64,000 nt of DNA from Streptomyces sp. Root1304 (GCF_001426405.1 NZ_LMEP01000027.1:103550-167549), one strand, 5' to 3'; shown: positions 24,872 to 34,042, counted from the stretch's first letter. Program-made: numbers and translations. Notes: generated by a model from the letters alone, not told the origin.

Positions 24872-26074
24872 TCAGGGCCAGGAGACCGGGCGGCGCCTCC
24901 TCCCTTCGGCGCGTCGGGCGGCTCCTTCCGCCCTCCTGCGGCGGAGCCGGTCGAGCAGCCTCACCCGTGCCACCGCCCGACCGGGTGGCCCCTCGACCAC
25001 CAACGGCCGCCCGTCCGGCACCGCCTCCGCCGCCACGGGCGGAGCCTCGACCCAGGGCAGGGAGGAAGACGGCGACGGCAACAACGACGACGGCGGGGCC
25101 GACAGACCCGATGAGGCCGACGAGGCCGACGAGGCCGACGAGGCCGACGAGGCCGACGAAGCGGGTGAAGCGAACGCCAACCGCGTCGGCACCCCCGGCG
25201 CTCCAGCCCGCCCCCCGGCCCCCGCCCGTGCCCACCGGGCCGCCGAGACCCACGAGATTTCCGCGCTCCGTCCCCGCGGAGCCCCCGCCGCACCCGAGGG
25301 CACCACCTCGCCGGGGTACGGAGCCGGCCGCCCCGCGCGTGCCTCGTCGAGGGCCAGAGTCAGACTCAGCCGGTGCCAGAGGATCTCGTCCGGGTCGTCG
25401 GCCCGCGTGAGCCGGTCGGCGACCTCCCACGCCGCCGCGCGCACGGGCAGCCCCGGTGGCGGTGGTGGGCGCAGCCGGTCGAGGTGGTTGCGTTCGTACG
25501 GATCGTCGACGACCTCGGCCACCTGGACCGGGTCGAGGAGCGAGGCGATGGCCGCCGCCCGCGCCCACGGGTCGTCGGTGGCGCGGAGTTGCACGGCGAG
25601 CCTGCGGGCCCGCCAGTTCCTCGGCCGCCGGTCCACGTGCGCGGCGAGGAGTTCGCGGAGTTCCAGGGGGAGACGGCCGGTGAGCAGCGCCGGGGAGCCG
25701 AGTCCGAACGCGGCGACCTCTTCCGCCAGGTAGCTCCACACCACCGCCCGGTAGCGGTTCAGGGTGAACCGCGCCGGACTCAGGTGTCCGGTCCGGGCCA
25801 GCTTGGTGAAGCGCTCCGGAGTGATGTCGAGGAGCGCGGCGGCCTCTCCGGTGCCGACCGCCCGCACCCGGTCGCGGAGACCGGCGGGGAAGTCGGGCGC
25901 GGCCCTGAGCCGCTCGAGCTCGCGCCGCTCGACCCCTGGCCTCGCGCCCTTCCCGACCGGCGCCGTCCTGACCAGTCCGAGCTGGACCGCGAGCTGGAGC
26001 TCGTCACGCCTCAGTTCCAGCTCCAGCGCGGCCCGCCCCGGCGACACCGTGTTCGTACCCTCGTCGACCGCCAT
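24872..26074 (-). CDS. DUF6397-family-like protein
   Basis: A 400-residue Streptomyces-type protein. The N-terminal half contains two helix-turn-helix-like stretches (AALELELRRDELQLAVQLGL; GTGEAAALLDITPERFTKLA), so DNA binding is possible. After residue ~250 it becomes low-complexity: a Ser/Ala repeat coded by the 9-bp tandem at 25113-25157, then Pro and Arg-rich tails. ATG 26074 is chosen for GGGGGAGG 8 nt upstream; an earlier ATG lacks one. Function is unknown. The ligase follows downstream after the 20-bp repeat array. Confidence 0.75.
   Translation of the reverse strand: MAVDEGTNTVSPGRAALELELRRDELQLAVQLGLVRTAPVGKGARPGVERRELERLRAAPDFPAGLRDRVRAVGTGEAAALLDITPERFTKLARTGHLSPARFTLNRYRAVVWSYLAEEVAAFGLGSPALLTGRLPLELRELLAAHVDRRPRNWRARRLAVQLRATDDPWARAAAIASLLDPVQVAEVVDDPYERNHLDRLRPPPPPGLPVRAAAWEVADRLTRADDPDEILWHRLSLTLALDEARAGRPAPYPGEVVPSGAAGAPRGRSAEISWVSAARWARAGAGGRAGAPGVPTRLAFASPASSASSASSASSASSASSGLSAPPSSLLPSPSSSLPWVEAPPVAAEAVPDGRPLVVEGPPGRAVARVRLLDRLRRRRAEGAARRAEGRRRRPVSWP
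25113..25157. repeat. 9-bp tandem repeat, five copies, inside the DUF6397-like gene
   Basis: Five perfect GAGGCCGAC units. On the coding strand they add Ala-Ser-Ser units, so copy-number change would lengthen or shorten a low-complexity segment without shifting the frame. Confidence 0.85.
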
Positions 26075-26284
26075 CCTGTGGCCTCCCCCGTACATCCGCG
26101 TTCTCTCCGTGGTGTGAATCCCTCGGATCCATCACCACGAAGGTAACGCAGAGTGACGACAGCGACACCCCCTGTGGATAACCGGCTCTGGACAACCGTC
26201 GGCCGTCACCGGCTTCGAGGGAGAGCTGCCCCGGGGCGCGTCCAGGATGAACCGCCCCGGTTCAGGAGAGCCGCGCCGAGGGCG

Positions 26285-26698
26285 TCAGAGCAGCCCGCCC
26301 GCCGGGCCCCCGGGCTGCCGTGCCGCCACGCCGAGGTGTTCGCCCACCCGGTTCACCAGCAGCGTCATCTCGTACGCCACCTGGCCGACGTCCGCCTCGG
26401 CGGCGCTCAGGACGCACAGGCAGCTGCCCTCGCCCGCCGCCGTGACGAAGAGCAGCGCCTCGTCGAACTCCACCATCGTCTGCCGCGCCCTGCCCGCCCG
26501 GAAGTGCCGGCCGGAGCCCCGGGCGAGGCTGTGCAGACCCGAGGAGACGGCGGCCAGGTGCTCGGCGTCCTCCCGCACGAGTCCGCTGCTCGCGCCCGTC
26601 ACCAGGCCGTCGTTCGACAGCACGAGTGCGTGTCGTATGTACCCGACGCGTTGGGTCAGGTCGTCGAGCAGCCAGTCGAGTCCCTTGTCCAGTGCCAT
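26285..26698 (-). CDS. Solo roadblock/LC7-domain protein
   Basis: A 137-residue small regulator fold, closely similar to the conservon's own roadblock protein at 28373-28807: both begin LDWLLDDL, contain LSNDGL, SSGL-REDAEHLAA, TMVE-D-LLFV and end VNRVGEHL/VKRVGEHL. These proteins control Ras-like GTPases in conservons. ATG at 26698 with GGGAGGA 8 nt upstream. It is separated from the conservon by a PPOX gene of opposite strand and is probably a recent duplicate that can act on CvnD. Confidence 0.9.
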   Translation of the reverse strand: MALDKGLDWLLDDLTQRVGYIRHALVLSNDGLVTGASSGLVREDAEHLAAVSSGLHSLARGSGRHFRAGRARQTMVEFDEALLFVTAAGEGSCLCVLSAAEADVGQVAYEMTLLVNRVGEHLGVAARQPGGPAGGLL

Positions 26699-26850
26699 CA
26701 GTGGTCCTCCCCCTAGCCGGTGCGTCCCCTTCGGCCCGGACTCCCGTGGTCCCCGGGCCGCCGTGGTCCGCCGTATCGCCGCAAGCCTTACGCACTGTCG
26801 TGAACGGGGCAAGCACTGCACCACGCCCGCGCGTGCCGCAGGATGGGGAC

Positions 26851-27276
26851 ATGACGAGGATGAGCGACGAACAGTGGCGGGCCTTCGTGTCCGAGGGAAC
26901 CCGTACCGGCAAGCTCGCGACCGTCCGTGACGACGGAAGTCCGCATGTCGTGCCGATCTGGTTCCTGCTCGACGGGGACGACATCGTGTTCAACACGGGC
27001 AAGGACACGGTGAAGGGCCGCAACCTCGCGCGCGACGGACGGGCTTCGCTGTGCGTCGACGACGACACCCCGCCCTTCGCGTTCGTCTCGCTGCGCGGCC
27101 GCGTCGAACTCGACGAGGACCCCGTCGCGTTGCGCCACTGGGCGGGCCGCATCGGGGCCCGCTACATGGGTGAGGACCGGGCGGACGAGTTCGGGGAACG
27201 CAACGCGGTCCCGGGTGAACTCCTCGTCCGCTTCCACATCGAGAAGGTGACCGCGGAGAGCGGCGTCGCCGACTAG
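26851..27276 (+). CDS. PPOX-class flavin/F420-dependent oxidoreductase-like protein
   Basis: A 141-residue split-barrel protein of the pyridoxamine-5'-phosphate-oxidase-like superfamily, F420-dependent group. TGKLATVRDDGSPHVVPIWFLLDGDDIVF is the usual N-terminal strand block and NLARDGRASLCVDDD the second. No signal peptide. It lies on the opposite strand between the solo roadblock gene and the conservon GTPase, a placement that recurs in Streptomyces. Physiological substrate unknown. Confidence 0.85.
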   Translation: MTRMSDEQWRAFVSEGTRTGKLATVRDDGSPHVVPIWFLLDGDDIVFNTGKDTVKGRNLARDGRASLCVDDDTPPFAFVSLRGRVELDEDPVALRHWAGRIGARYMGEDRADEFGERNAVPGELLVRFHIEKVTAESGVAD

Positions 27277-27344
27277 CCCGCCCCCCCGTACCCACCCGCC
27301 CACCGTGTCCCCCGTCCCACCATGTCCCCGTCCCGCCGTGTCCC

Positions 27345-27962
27345 TCAGCCCACCGTGTCCAGGAGTCGGGCCGTGTGCATGCGGCCCGCGTACTCGACCA
27401 GGCGGATGAGGACTTCCTTTCCGGAGTCCCGGTCGCGTGCGTCGCACAGCACCACGGGGGTGCCCCGGTCCAGGTCGAGGGCGCGGGAGACGTCCGCCGC
27501 GCCGTACGTACGCGCGCCCGTGAAGCAGTTGACGGCGACCACGAAGGGGATCTTCCGGTGCTCGAAGTAGTCGACCGCCGGGAAGCAGTCCTCCAGGCGT
27601 CGGGTGTCCGCGAGGACGACGGCGCCGAGGGCGCCCTGTGACAGCTCGTCCCACAGGAACCAGAACCGGTCCTGTCCCGGCGTGCCGAAGAGGTAGAGGG
27701 AGAGCCCCGAGCGGATGGTGATCCGCCCGAAGTCCATGGCGACGGTCGTGGTCGTCTTCTGGTCGACTCCCCCGGTGTCGTCGACGGACTCCCCCGCGCG
27801 GCTGAGCTGTTCCTCGGTGCGCAGGGGCCGGATCTCGCTCACGGCGCCGACCAGGGTCGTCTTGCCCACGCCGAATCCTCCGGCGACCAGGATCTTCAGG
27901 GCGAGGGCGGTGGTGTCCGCGCTCTCGTCCGCGCCGCTGCTCTCAGAGCGCTCGTAGGCCAT
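27345..27962 (-). CDS. cvnD: Conservon Ras-like GTPase CvnD
   Basis: A 205-residue small GTPase. P-loop GGFGVGKTT at about 28-36, switch region with DFGRI and the G3-like GTPGQDRF, and NCF in place of canonical NKxD, as is typical for CvnD. It ends the conservon and overlaps cvnC by 20 bp. Together with the kinase-like CvnA and roadblock CvnB it forms a membrane-associated G-protein-like module that in Streptomyces influences development and secondary metabolism. Confidence 0.93.
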   Translation of the reverse strand: MAYERSESSGADESADTTALALKILVAGGFGVGKTTLVGAVSEIRPLRTEEQLSRAGESVDDTGGVDQKTTTTVAMDFGRITIRSGLSLYLFGTPGQDRFWFLWDELSQGALGAVVLADTRRLEDCFPAVDYFEHRKIPFVVAVNCFTGARTYGAADVSRALDLDRGTPVVLCDARDRDSGKEVLIRLVEYAGRMHTARLLDTVG

Positions 27963-28359
27963 CGATTACTTCCCTCAGGATTCTTTCGTCAGGGAGCTGT
28001 GCGGGCGGTACGGGCCGGCTGACGCGCACGAAGCCCGATTCGAGGAGGTCGCCGAGGAGGACCCGGACGACGCCGACGGGCAGGTCGGCGTCGGCGGAGA
28101 GTTCGGCCACGGACTGCGTCTCCGCCCGGCACAGGGCCAGCAGGGAGCGGTGCTCGGGGCCGAGGAGCGACTCCTCGGCCGGTCCGGGCGGGTCGTCGTC
28201 CACGACGACGAGCGCGATGAGGTCGAACCGTACGTTGCTGGGTCCCGGCTTGGTGCGTCCGCCGGTCATCGCGTACGGGCGTACGAGCGGTCCGGCCTCG
28301 GCGTCGTACCACTGACTGCCCGGTGTGGTCGGGCCGGCGCCGGCGCTGTCCTCGTTCAT
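27943..28359 (-). CDS. cvnC: Conservon DUF742 protein CvnC
   Basis: A 138-residue winged-helix-like DUF742 protein: VRPYAMTGGRT at the N terminus is the family signature, and VAELSADADLPVGVVRVLLGDLLESGFVRV is the helix-wing part. It overlaps cvnD by 20 bp and follows cvnB by 13 nt, so all are one operon. CvnC proteins contact CvnA-CvnB complexes and regulate CvnD. Confidence 0.93.
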   Translation of the reverse strand: MNEDSAGAGPTTPGSQWYDAEAGPLVRPYAMTGGRTKPGPSNVRFDLIALVVVDDDPPGPAEESLLGPEHRSLLALCRAETQSVAELSADADLPVGVVRVLLGDLLESGFVRVSRPVPPAQLPDERILREVIDGLRAL

Positions 28360-28372
28360 GGTTCTCTCCGGG

Positions 28373-28807
28373 TCAGCCGGCGGCCGGCGGGGTCACCGTG
28401 AGCCGCGGCGGGGTGTGGAGGTGCTCGCCGACGCGTTTGACGAGGCGGGCCATCTCGTAGGCGATGAGGCCGATGTCGGCACTGACGGAGCTGAGGACGG
28501 CCAGGCAGGAGCCGTCGCCCGCGGCGGCGACGAAGAGGAAGCCGTCGTCCATCTCGACCATCGTCTGCCGGACGCCGCCGGTGTGGAACTGCCGTCCCGC
28601 GCCCTTCGCGAGGCTGTGGAAGCCGGAGGCGATGGCGGCCAGGTGCTCCGCGTCCTCGCGGCTGAGTCCGCTGGAGGCCCCGACGGCGAGGCCGTCGTTG
28701 GAGAGCACCACGGTGTGGCGGACCTCGCGGACCCGCATGACGAGGTCGTCGAGCAGCCAGTCGAGCTCGCCGGACCGGTGGTGGGAGATCCTCTCGTGGT
28801 CGATCAT
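28373..28807 (-). CDS. cvnB: Conservon roadblock/LC7 protein CvnB
   Basis: A 144-residue roadblock protein: GELDWLLDDLVMRVREVRHTVVLSNDGLAV, then TMVEMDDGFLFV and a C-terminal ARLVKRVGEHL. The ATG overlaps the cvnA stop codon (ATGA, 28804-28807). It is the scaffold or effector that associates with CvnD. A near copy lies at 26285-26698. Confidence 0.93.
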   Translation of the reverse strand: MIDHERISHHRSGELDWLLDDLVMRVREVRHTVVLSNDGLAVGASSGLSREDAEHLAAIASGFHSLAKGAGRQFHTGGVRQTMVEMDDGFLFVAAAGDGSCLAVLSSVSADIGLIAYEMARLVKRVGEHLHTPPRLTVTPPAAG

Positions 28808-31800
28808 GCCTGGTCTCCTTCAGAGCCGTGGTGGTCGAGGGGTGTCGTGCCGGGGCCGAGGGGACGCCTGCTGCCGGGAGCCGGGCCGCCGCCCCGGCGC
28901 CAGCCCTCGCGGTAGGCGGTCATCCGGTCCCTGACCTGCTCCGGGGTACGCGGGTCCGTGTCGGGCGCAGACGGTACGAACACCGGTGCCGGGGAGGGCG
29001 CCTCGCGCAGCTGGGGCACGAGGCTCGCCTGTCGTACGCGGCGGGGCAGCTCGACCTCGGGGTCGCCCTGGCCCGTGGGCCCGGGCTGCGGCGCGGGCGC
29101 CGCTTCGCGTGTCGACGGAGGTACGGAGGAACCGCGCCTGCGCAGTTCGGTGACCCCTGCGGGCGGAGGGCCGGACTCCGGCGGATCGAGCGCGCGCACC
29201 GGCGTCGGGCGCGGCAGAGGCTGCGGGCGGGAAGCGGTCGGGGTCCTCGGCACGGCCGGGGGCTGCGGGGTGGACGTGCCCTGGGGCCGTACTCCGACCG
29301 GCGGTTGAGGGGCGGTCCCGCGCGGGGCCGGCACGGGGCCTCCGGGAGGTCCTCCGGCAATGGCCGGGCCGACCCGCGCCGGTGGGCCGCCGGCCTGTCC
29401 CGCCGGACGAGGCACCTGAGGGCGGCCGAAGCGGCGGGCCTCGGCGCGGTGCGCCTCCTCGCGCTCACGCGCGGCCCGCGAGGCGTCCGTCCTGGGGTCG
29501 CCGGAGAGCCGAGGGTCGTCGGAGAGGCGGGGGTCGTCGGACAGCCGGGGGAAGGGGAGGCCGGGAGACCGGGGAGACCCGGGAGGGCCGGAGAGGGTGC
29601 GGTCGGAGTCGGCGCGGTGACCGGCGGACGGGCGGCCGTCCGGCAGCCGGCTCTCCGCCGGCCGGTCTGCCAGCAGTCGGTCGTCCAGCAGGCGGGGTTC
29701 GCCCGCGCGGTCCTCCGTCGTACGGGCGGCCGTTCCGCGATCGGCGCCCCGGGCGTGGCTCATGCCCGTGCCCGAGGCGGGGGCGCGGGTGTCGCCCGCG
29801 TGCGGTCCTTCGGGGCCGGGCGCCGATGCGCTGCGGCCCGGCGGCAGAGCGCCCTGGAGCAGGTCGGTCGGGAGCAGGACGACGGCCGTCGTGCCGCCGT
29901 ACGGGGAGGTCCTCAGCTGGACCTTGATGTCGTGGCGGGAGGAGAGGCGGCTGACCACGAACAGGCCGAGCCGGTCGCTGTCGAAGAGGTCGAGGGCCTC
30001 GGACTGGGCGATGCGGGCGTTGGCCTCGGCGAGGGTCTCCTTGCCCATGCCGAGTCCCCGGTCCTCGATCTCCAGGGCGTAGCCGTTGCCGACGGGTTCA
30101 CCGCTGACGCGCACCTTGGTGTGGGGCGGGGAGAACTGGGCGGCGTTCTCGATGAGCTCGGCCAGGAGGTGGGTGAGGTCGGCGACCGCGCCGCCGACCA
30201 CGGCCGTCTCGGGGAGCCGCCGCACCTCCACGCGCGCGTAGTCCTCGATCTCGGAGACGGCGGCACGGACGACGTTGGTCAGCGGAACGGGCATCCGCCA
30301 GGCACGGCCGGGGGCGGCGCCCGACAGGATGATGAGGCTCTCGGCGTGGCGGCGCATCCGGGTGGTGAGGTGGTCGAGCCGGAAGAGGTCGCCGAGTTCG
30401 TTGGGGTCGTCGGCGCGCCGCTCCATGCTGTCCAGGAGGTTCAGCTGGCGGTGGACGAGGACCTGGCTGCGGCGTGCGAGGTTGACGAAGACACCGGAGA
30501 TCCCGCTGGCGAGTTCGGCGCGTTCGACGGCGGCGGAGAGCGCCGCCCGGTGGACGGTGGTCAGTGCCTCCCCGACCTGGCCGATCTCGTCCTGGGAGAC
30601 CGGTCCCCGGGGAGCCTCCGCGTGGACGTCGATCTCCTCGCCGGCGCGCAGGCGGCGCATGGCGGCGGGGAGTTTGCCGCGTGCGATGCCGAGCGCGGTG
30701 TTGCGGAGGCCGACCAGCTCGACGACGAGCCCGCGGCCGATCCGTACGGAGATGACGAGCGAAGCGGCGACGGCGGCGAGACCGAGAACGACCGCCGCGC
30801 CGCCCGCGCTGAGGACGCCGCCGGCGAACGGATCGACGCGGTCGGCCTCCGAGGCGCGCGCGTCGCGCTCGATCGTGCTCAGTCCGTCGCGTACGGCGGC
30901 GAGCGTGTCGTCCCAGTCCACGGAGGTGACGGCCTGGGCGGCGGGCCGACCGGGGCTCGCGGCGCGGACGCGGTCCTCGGCCTTGGTGAGCCGGGGGTGG
31001 TCGCCGCCGGTCGCGAGCCGCGTCCAGGCCGCGCGTGACGCGGCGGGGAGGTCGGCGGTGGCGGAGGCGGTGAGCGTGCGGCGGGTCTCGACGGTGCCGG
31101 AGAAGGCCCGGAGGTGCTCCTCCGTGAACCTCCCCGCGAGATGGGCGGAGGTGAGCAGGGCGTCCTCGCGGGAGAGCATCTCGCCCGCACGGCCGAATTC
31201 CAGGAGCACGCGCGCGTCGGAGCCCTGCTGGGCGTCCTGGATGCCGGTGAGGGCTCCGCCGACGGCGAAGCCGGCGGAGACGGCGGTGGTGTACTCCGCG
31301 TACACCTGGTCCCAGTCGGCCCGCCCGTCGGCCGCGGCGGTACGGAGCCGGGCGAGGCGCTCGACCCCGCCGACGAACGTGGACACCCTGTTGCCCACGT
31401 CACCGGGCAGGTCCCCGGAGTCCCCGACGGTGTGCGTGCCGTCCAGGCGGAGGCGGTCGACGGCCTCGTCCGTGCGGCGGATCCGGTCCTTGAGCTCGGC
31501 GGCGCGGGCGGCGCCGGGGGCCGCGACCTGCCGCACCGCGGCGCGCCGCTCGGCCTGGAGCGCGCCGATCGCCGCCGTCACGGGCTCACGGATCTCGGCG
31601 TCGACCCGCTGGAGTTGGCGGAGCCGGGCGATGTCCTGGGCGGTGCTGACGGTGGCGAATCCCCAGAGCGCGAGGAGCGAGACCACCGGGACCATCAGGA
31701 GCGAGACGATCTTGGCGCGGACGGTACGGGGGCGCAGGCCGAGCCGGACGGTGCGGGGGCGGCGCGCGGTGTCGACGCGTGAACCGGCGGGGTCGGCGCC

Positions 31801-32073
31801 CTTCGGGCCACCGCGCTCCTCGTCGTGGAACTCGTCACGGATCTCGTCGCGGATCTCGTCGCGGAATCCGGCGTCGAGCCCGTCACGGCGCTCGTCACGC
31901 GGTCCGCCGCCCCGCCCCTCCGGGGAGGGGTACCCGGCCGCTCCGGCCGGTGCCTCGGGGGCGTGTTCCCCCGGTTCGTCGGCGGGCGGCCCGGCGTGCG
32001 CGCGGCGTCCGCGCACGGTCGCCGACGGCGGCGCCGTCACCTCGGCGTCCTTGGTCCTGCGGGGAGTTCGCAT
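28804..32073 (-). CDS. cvnA: Conservon sensor kinase-like protein CvnA
   Basis: A 1089-residue membrane protein. The N-terminal 110 residues are charged, including DEIRDEIRDEFHDE repeats. A first transmembrane helix is near 120-145, a nitrate/nitrite-sensing-type helical extracytoplasmic region lies between ~150 and 410, and a second helix is near 425-450. HAMP and an HATPase_c domain follow (ELIENAAQFSPP; DRGLGMGKE), without a classical H-box. The long C-terminal tail (~800-1089) is Pro/Arg-rich. As first gene of the operon it is the likely signal input; the tail contains the 18-bp repeats at 29495-29548. Confidence 0.93.
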   Translation of the reverse strand: MRTPRRTKDAEVTAPPSATVRGRRAHAGPPADEPGEHAPEAPAGAAGYPSPEGRGGGPRDERRDGLDAGFRDEIRDEIRDEFHDEERGGPKGADPAGSRVDTARRPRTVRLGLRPRTVRAKIVSLLMVPVVSLLALWGFATVSTAQDIARLRQLQRVDAEIREPVTAAIGALQAERRAAVRQVAAPGAARAAELKDRIRRTDEAVDRLRLDGTHTVGDSGDLPGDVGNRVSTFVGGVERLARLRTAAADGRADWDQVYAEYTTAVSAGFAVGGALTGIQDAQQGSDARVLLEFGRAGEMLSREDALLTSAHLAGRFTEEHLRAFSGTVETRRTLTASATADLPAASRAAWTRLATGGDHPRLTKAEDRVRAASPGRPAAQAVTSVDWDDTLAAVRDGLSTIERDARASEADRVDPFAGGVLSAGGAAVVLGLAAVAASLVISVRIGRGLVVELVGLRNTALGIARGKLPAAMRRLRAGEEIDVHAEAPRGPVSQDEIGQVGEALTTVHRAALSAAVERAELASGISGVFVNLARRSQVLVHRQLNLLDSMERRADDPNELGDLFRLDHLTTRMRRHAESLIILSGAAPGRAWRMPVPLTNVVRAAVSEIEDYARVEVRRLPETAVVGGAVADLTHLLAELIENAAQFSPPHTKVRVSGEPVGNGYALEIEDRGLGMGKETLAEANARIAQSEALDLFDSDRLGLFVVSRLSSRHDIKVQLRTSPYGGTTAVVLLPTDLLQGALPPGRSASAPGPEGPHAGDTRAPASGTGMSHARGADRGTAARTTEDRAGEPRLLDDRLLADRPAESRLPDGRPSAGHRADSDRTLSGPPGSPRSPGLPFPRLSDDPRLSDDPRLSGDPRTDASRAAREREEAHRAEARRFGRPQVPRPAGQAGGPPARVGPAIAGGPPGGPVPAPRGTAPQPPVGVRPQGTSTPQPPAVPRTPTASRPQPLPRPTPVRALDPPESGPPPAGVTELRRRGSSVPPSTREAAPAPQPGPTGQGDPEVELPRRVRQASLVPQLREAPSPAPVFVPSAPDTDPRTPEQVRDRMTAYREGWRRGGGPAPGSRRPLGPGTTPLDHHGSEGDQA
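29495..29548. repeat. 18-bp tandem repeat in cvnA
   Basis: Three units (29495-29512, 29513-29530, 29531-29548) close to GGGTCGTCGGAGAGGCGG. They encode repeated Leu-Ser-Asp-Asp-Pro-Arg in the disordered tail; six codons per unit keep the frame. Confidence 0.8.
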
Positions 32074-32210
32074 GGCCTCCTCGTTCCGGCTGCGACTGTT
32101 CTGGTGCGGTGGGTCTGCGGGTGGGGCTGGGGTGCATCGGTGAAGCGACCGAGGTGGCTGTGGCGAGGGCCGACGATGCCTGCGGATGAGGATCGGGAGT
32201 CAGGAATGAG

Positions 32211-32231
32211 GGGTCACGGGTCAGGGGTCAG
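32211..32231. repeat. Three 7-bp direct repeats between cvnA and the MHYT gene
   Basis: GGGTCAC, GGGTCAG, GGGTCAG are consecutive at 32211-32231, followed by two GGAGCCGGGA units. They lie in the 231-bp gap upstream of cvnA and could be iterons for a regulator of the conservon. Nothing else coding is seen in the gap. Confidence 0.5.
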
Positions 32232-32304
32232 GGAGCCGGGATCGGGGAGCCGGGAGGTCTCCGGCCCCGGTGGCCCGTGCCACCCTCGGCCCCCCCCGTC
32301 TCGG

Positions 32305-33138
32305 TCAGTTCGTCGGCGTGCGGACGGGCTGCGCGGTGCGGAACCCCGGGGGTGCGACGTCCACGGCGCGCTCGTCGGGCTCGGTGAGGCGGCCGGCGGA
32401 GGCGTACGCGGCCCGTTCCCTGGCCGTCGGGGAGAGGGCGACGAAGGCGGAGGTGATGAAGAGGTACGAGCCGAGGCCGACGGCGAGCGGGAAGATGAAC
32501 TGCATGACCGTGGCGCCGGGCAGGGCCGCACCGGAGGGGGCGACGTCCACGCGGACGGCGAACATGCCCGTGTAGTGCATGCTGCTGACGGCCGCGCCCA
32601 TGACGAGCGAGGCGACGGCCACGGCGGCGGGCGAGTGGATGTTGAGGGCCGCCCAGAGCGCCGCGGTGGCGGCGACGACGGCGATGACGACGGAGAGGCC
32701 GACGAGTAGGGGGTCGAACCGCACCTCGCCGTGGAGCCTGAGCGCGGCCATGCCCATGTAGTGCATGCTCGCCACGCCGATTCCGGTGGTCAGTCCGCCG
32801 ATCAGGAGCGAGCGGACGCGGTCGCGGCCGTAGCCGACGGCGAACACGCCGACGCCGACGACGGCCATCGCGATGACGAGGCTGAGGATGGTGAGCGGCA
32901 CGTCGTAGCGGATGTCGGTCCCCGTCACACCGAAGCCGAGCATCGCCACGAAGTGCATCGTCCAGATGCCGGTGCCGATCGCGGAGGCCGCGGTGAGGAG
33001 CCAGTTCCGCCGCGAGCGGCCGGTCGCGTCGAGGGCCCTTACGGTGCAGCGCAGCCCGAGGGCGGCGCCGACGCAGGCCATCGCGTACGACAGTGCAGGT
33101 GTCAGCCAGCCGAAGGTGGCGTGGTCCAGGTGTCCCAT
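32305..33138 (-). CDS. MHYT-domain integral membrane sensor
   Basis: A 277-residue protein with about seven transmembrane helices and three MHYT-type motifs: TMHFVAM near 60, SMHYMGM near 124, SMHYTGM near 187. MHYT domains are proposed to bind copper and sense O2, CO or NO. There is no GGDEF/EAL or kinase output. It lies upstream of cvnA on the same strand (231 bp), so it might deliver a gas signal to the conservon, but that is inference. The C-terminal 45 residues are cytoplasmic and charged. Confidence 0.85.
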   Translation of the reverse strand: MGHLDHATFGWLTPALSYAMACVGAALGLRCTVRALDATGRSRRNWLLTAASAIGTGIWTMHFVAMLGFGVTGTDIRYDVPLTILSLVIAMAVVGVGVFAVGYGRDRVRSLLIGGLTTGIGVASMHYMGMAALRLHGEVRFDPLLVGLSVVIAVVAATAALWAALNIHSPAAVAVASLVMGAAVSSMHYTGMFAVRVDVAPSGAALPGATVMQFIFPLAVGLGSYLFITSAFVALSPTARERAAYASAGRLTEPDERAVDVAPPGFRTAQPVRTPTN

Positions 33139-33289
33139 GGCTCAGGGACGCTAGTGCGCATCGAGGGGCGCACAAGGGGCGCATTTCGAAAGCTGTTGGA
33201 ATATGACAGAGAGATGGTCCCGAACGATCGGGCCGCGCTCGAACGTGCACACAGAACGTTCACCCCTCCGAGTGCGGAATCATGTGCGC

Positions 33290-33898
33290 ATGAGCGATGA
33301 CCCCACACACGTACGAGAGTTCTTCGGCTCCCGGGCCGCCGGGTGGGACACCCGGTTCCCCGACGACGGCCCCGCGTACGCCGCCGCCGTGAACGAGCTC
33401 GGGCTGCGCCCCGGCGACGCCGTACTGGATGCCGGCTGCGGGACCGGGCGCGCCCTGCCGCCGCTCCGCGCCGCCGTCGGCCCCACCGGACTCGTACTGG
33501 GCGCCGACCTCACCCCCGAGATGCTCGAACAGGCCGCGCTCGCCGGACGCGGAGGGGCGGCCGGTACCGCCACGCTGCTGCTCGCCGACGTCGGCCGGCT
33601 GCCGGTGCGCGACGGCGCGCTCGACGCGGTCTTCGGAGCGGGACTGGTCTCGCATCTGGCGGACCCCGTCAGCGACCTGCGGGAACTCGCCCGTGTCGTA
33701 CGGCCCGGCGGTCGGCTCGCGCTCTTCCACCCGATCGGCAGGGCCGCGCTCGCCGCCCGTCACGGCCGCCGGATCACCCCGGACGACCTGCGCGCCGAGC
33801 CCCGGCTCGGTCCGGTGCTGGCCGAGGCCGGCTGGCGGCTCGTCAGCTACGTCGACGAGGACGCCCGCTATCTGGCGATGGCCGAACGGGAGGACTGA
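33290..33898 (+). CDS. Class I SAM-dependent methyltransferase
   Basis: A 202-residue enzyme of the Rossmann-fold methyltransferase group. SAM-binding motif I VLDAGCGTGRALPPL (about 45-59), motif II with LGADLTPEML, and the acidic motif near LLADVGRLPV. Post-motif FGAGLVSHLADP and LARVVRPGGRLALF are typical of the Methyltransf_11 class. No Shine-Dalgarno is obvious before the ATG; in-frame GTG 33284 is an alternative. Substrate unknown. It lies opposite the MHYT gene and may have its own promoter near 33200-33280. Confidence 0.85.
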   Translation: MSDDPTHVREFFGSRAAGWDTRFPDDGPAYAAAVNELGLRPGDAVLDAGCGTGRALPPLRAAVGPTGLVLGADLTPEMLEQAALAGRGGAAGTATLLLADVGRLPVRDGALDAVFGAGLVSHLADPVSDLRELARVVRPGGRLALFHPIGRAALAARHGRRITPDDLRAEPRLGPVLAEAGWRLVSYVDEDARYLAMAERED

Positions 33899-34042
33899 GC
33901 GCCGCCGAACCCCTCGTTCCGGCCGGATCCCCCTGCCGGGTGTGGCGGATGTGGCAGAGTCGGGCGGGGCGGGGCCAGGGCCCGACAGTGCGGGACCCAC
34001 CACGTCGCCGCCGGGGTCCGCATCGGGGTGAGGGGGCTGCGG

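Noticed and set aside
24672..25739. Upstream extension of the DNA ligase frame
   Set aside because: Passes through the 20-bp repeats and antisense of the DUF6397-like gene; the ligase domain begins at 24671.
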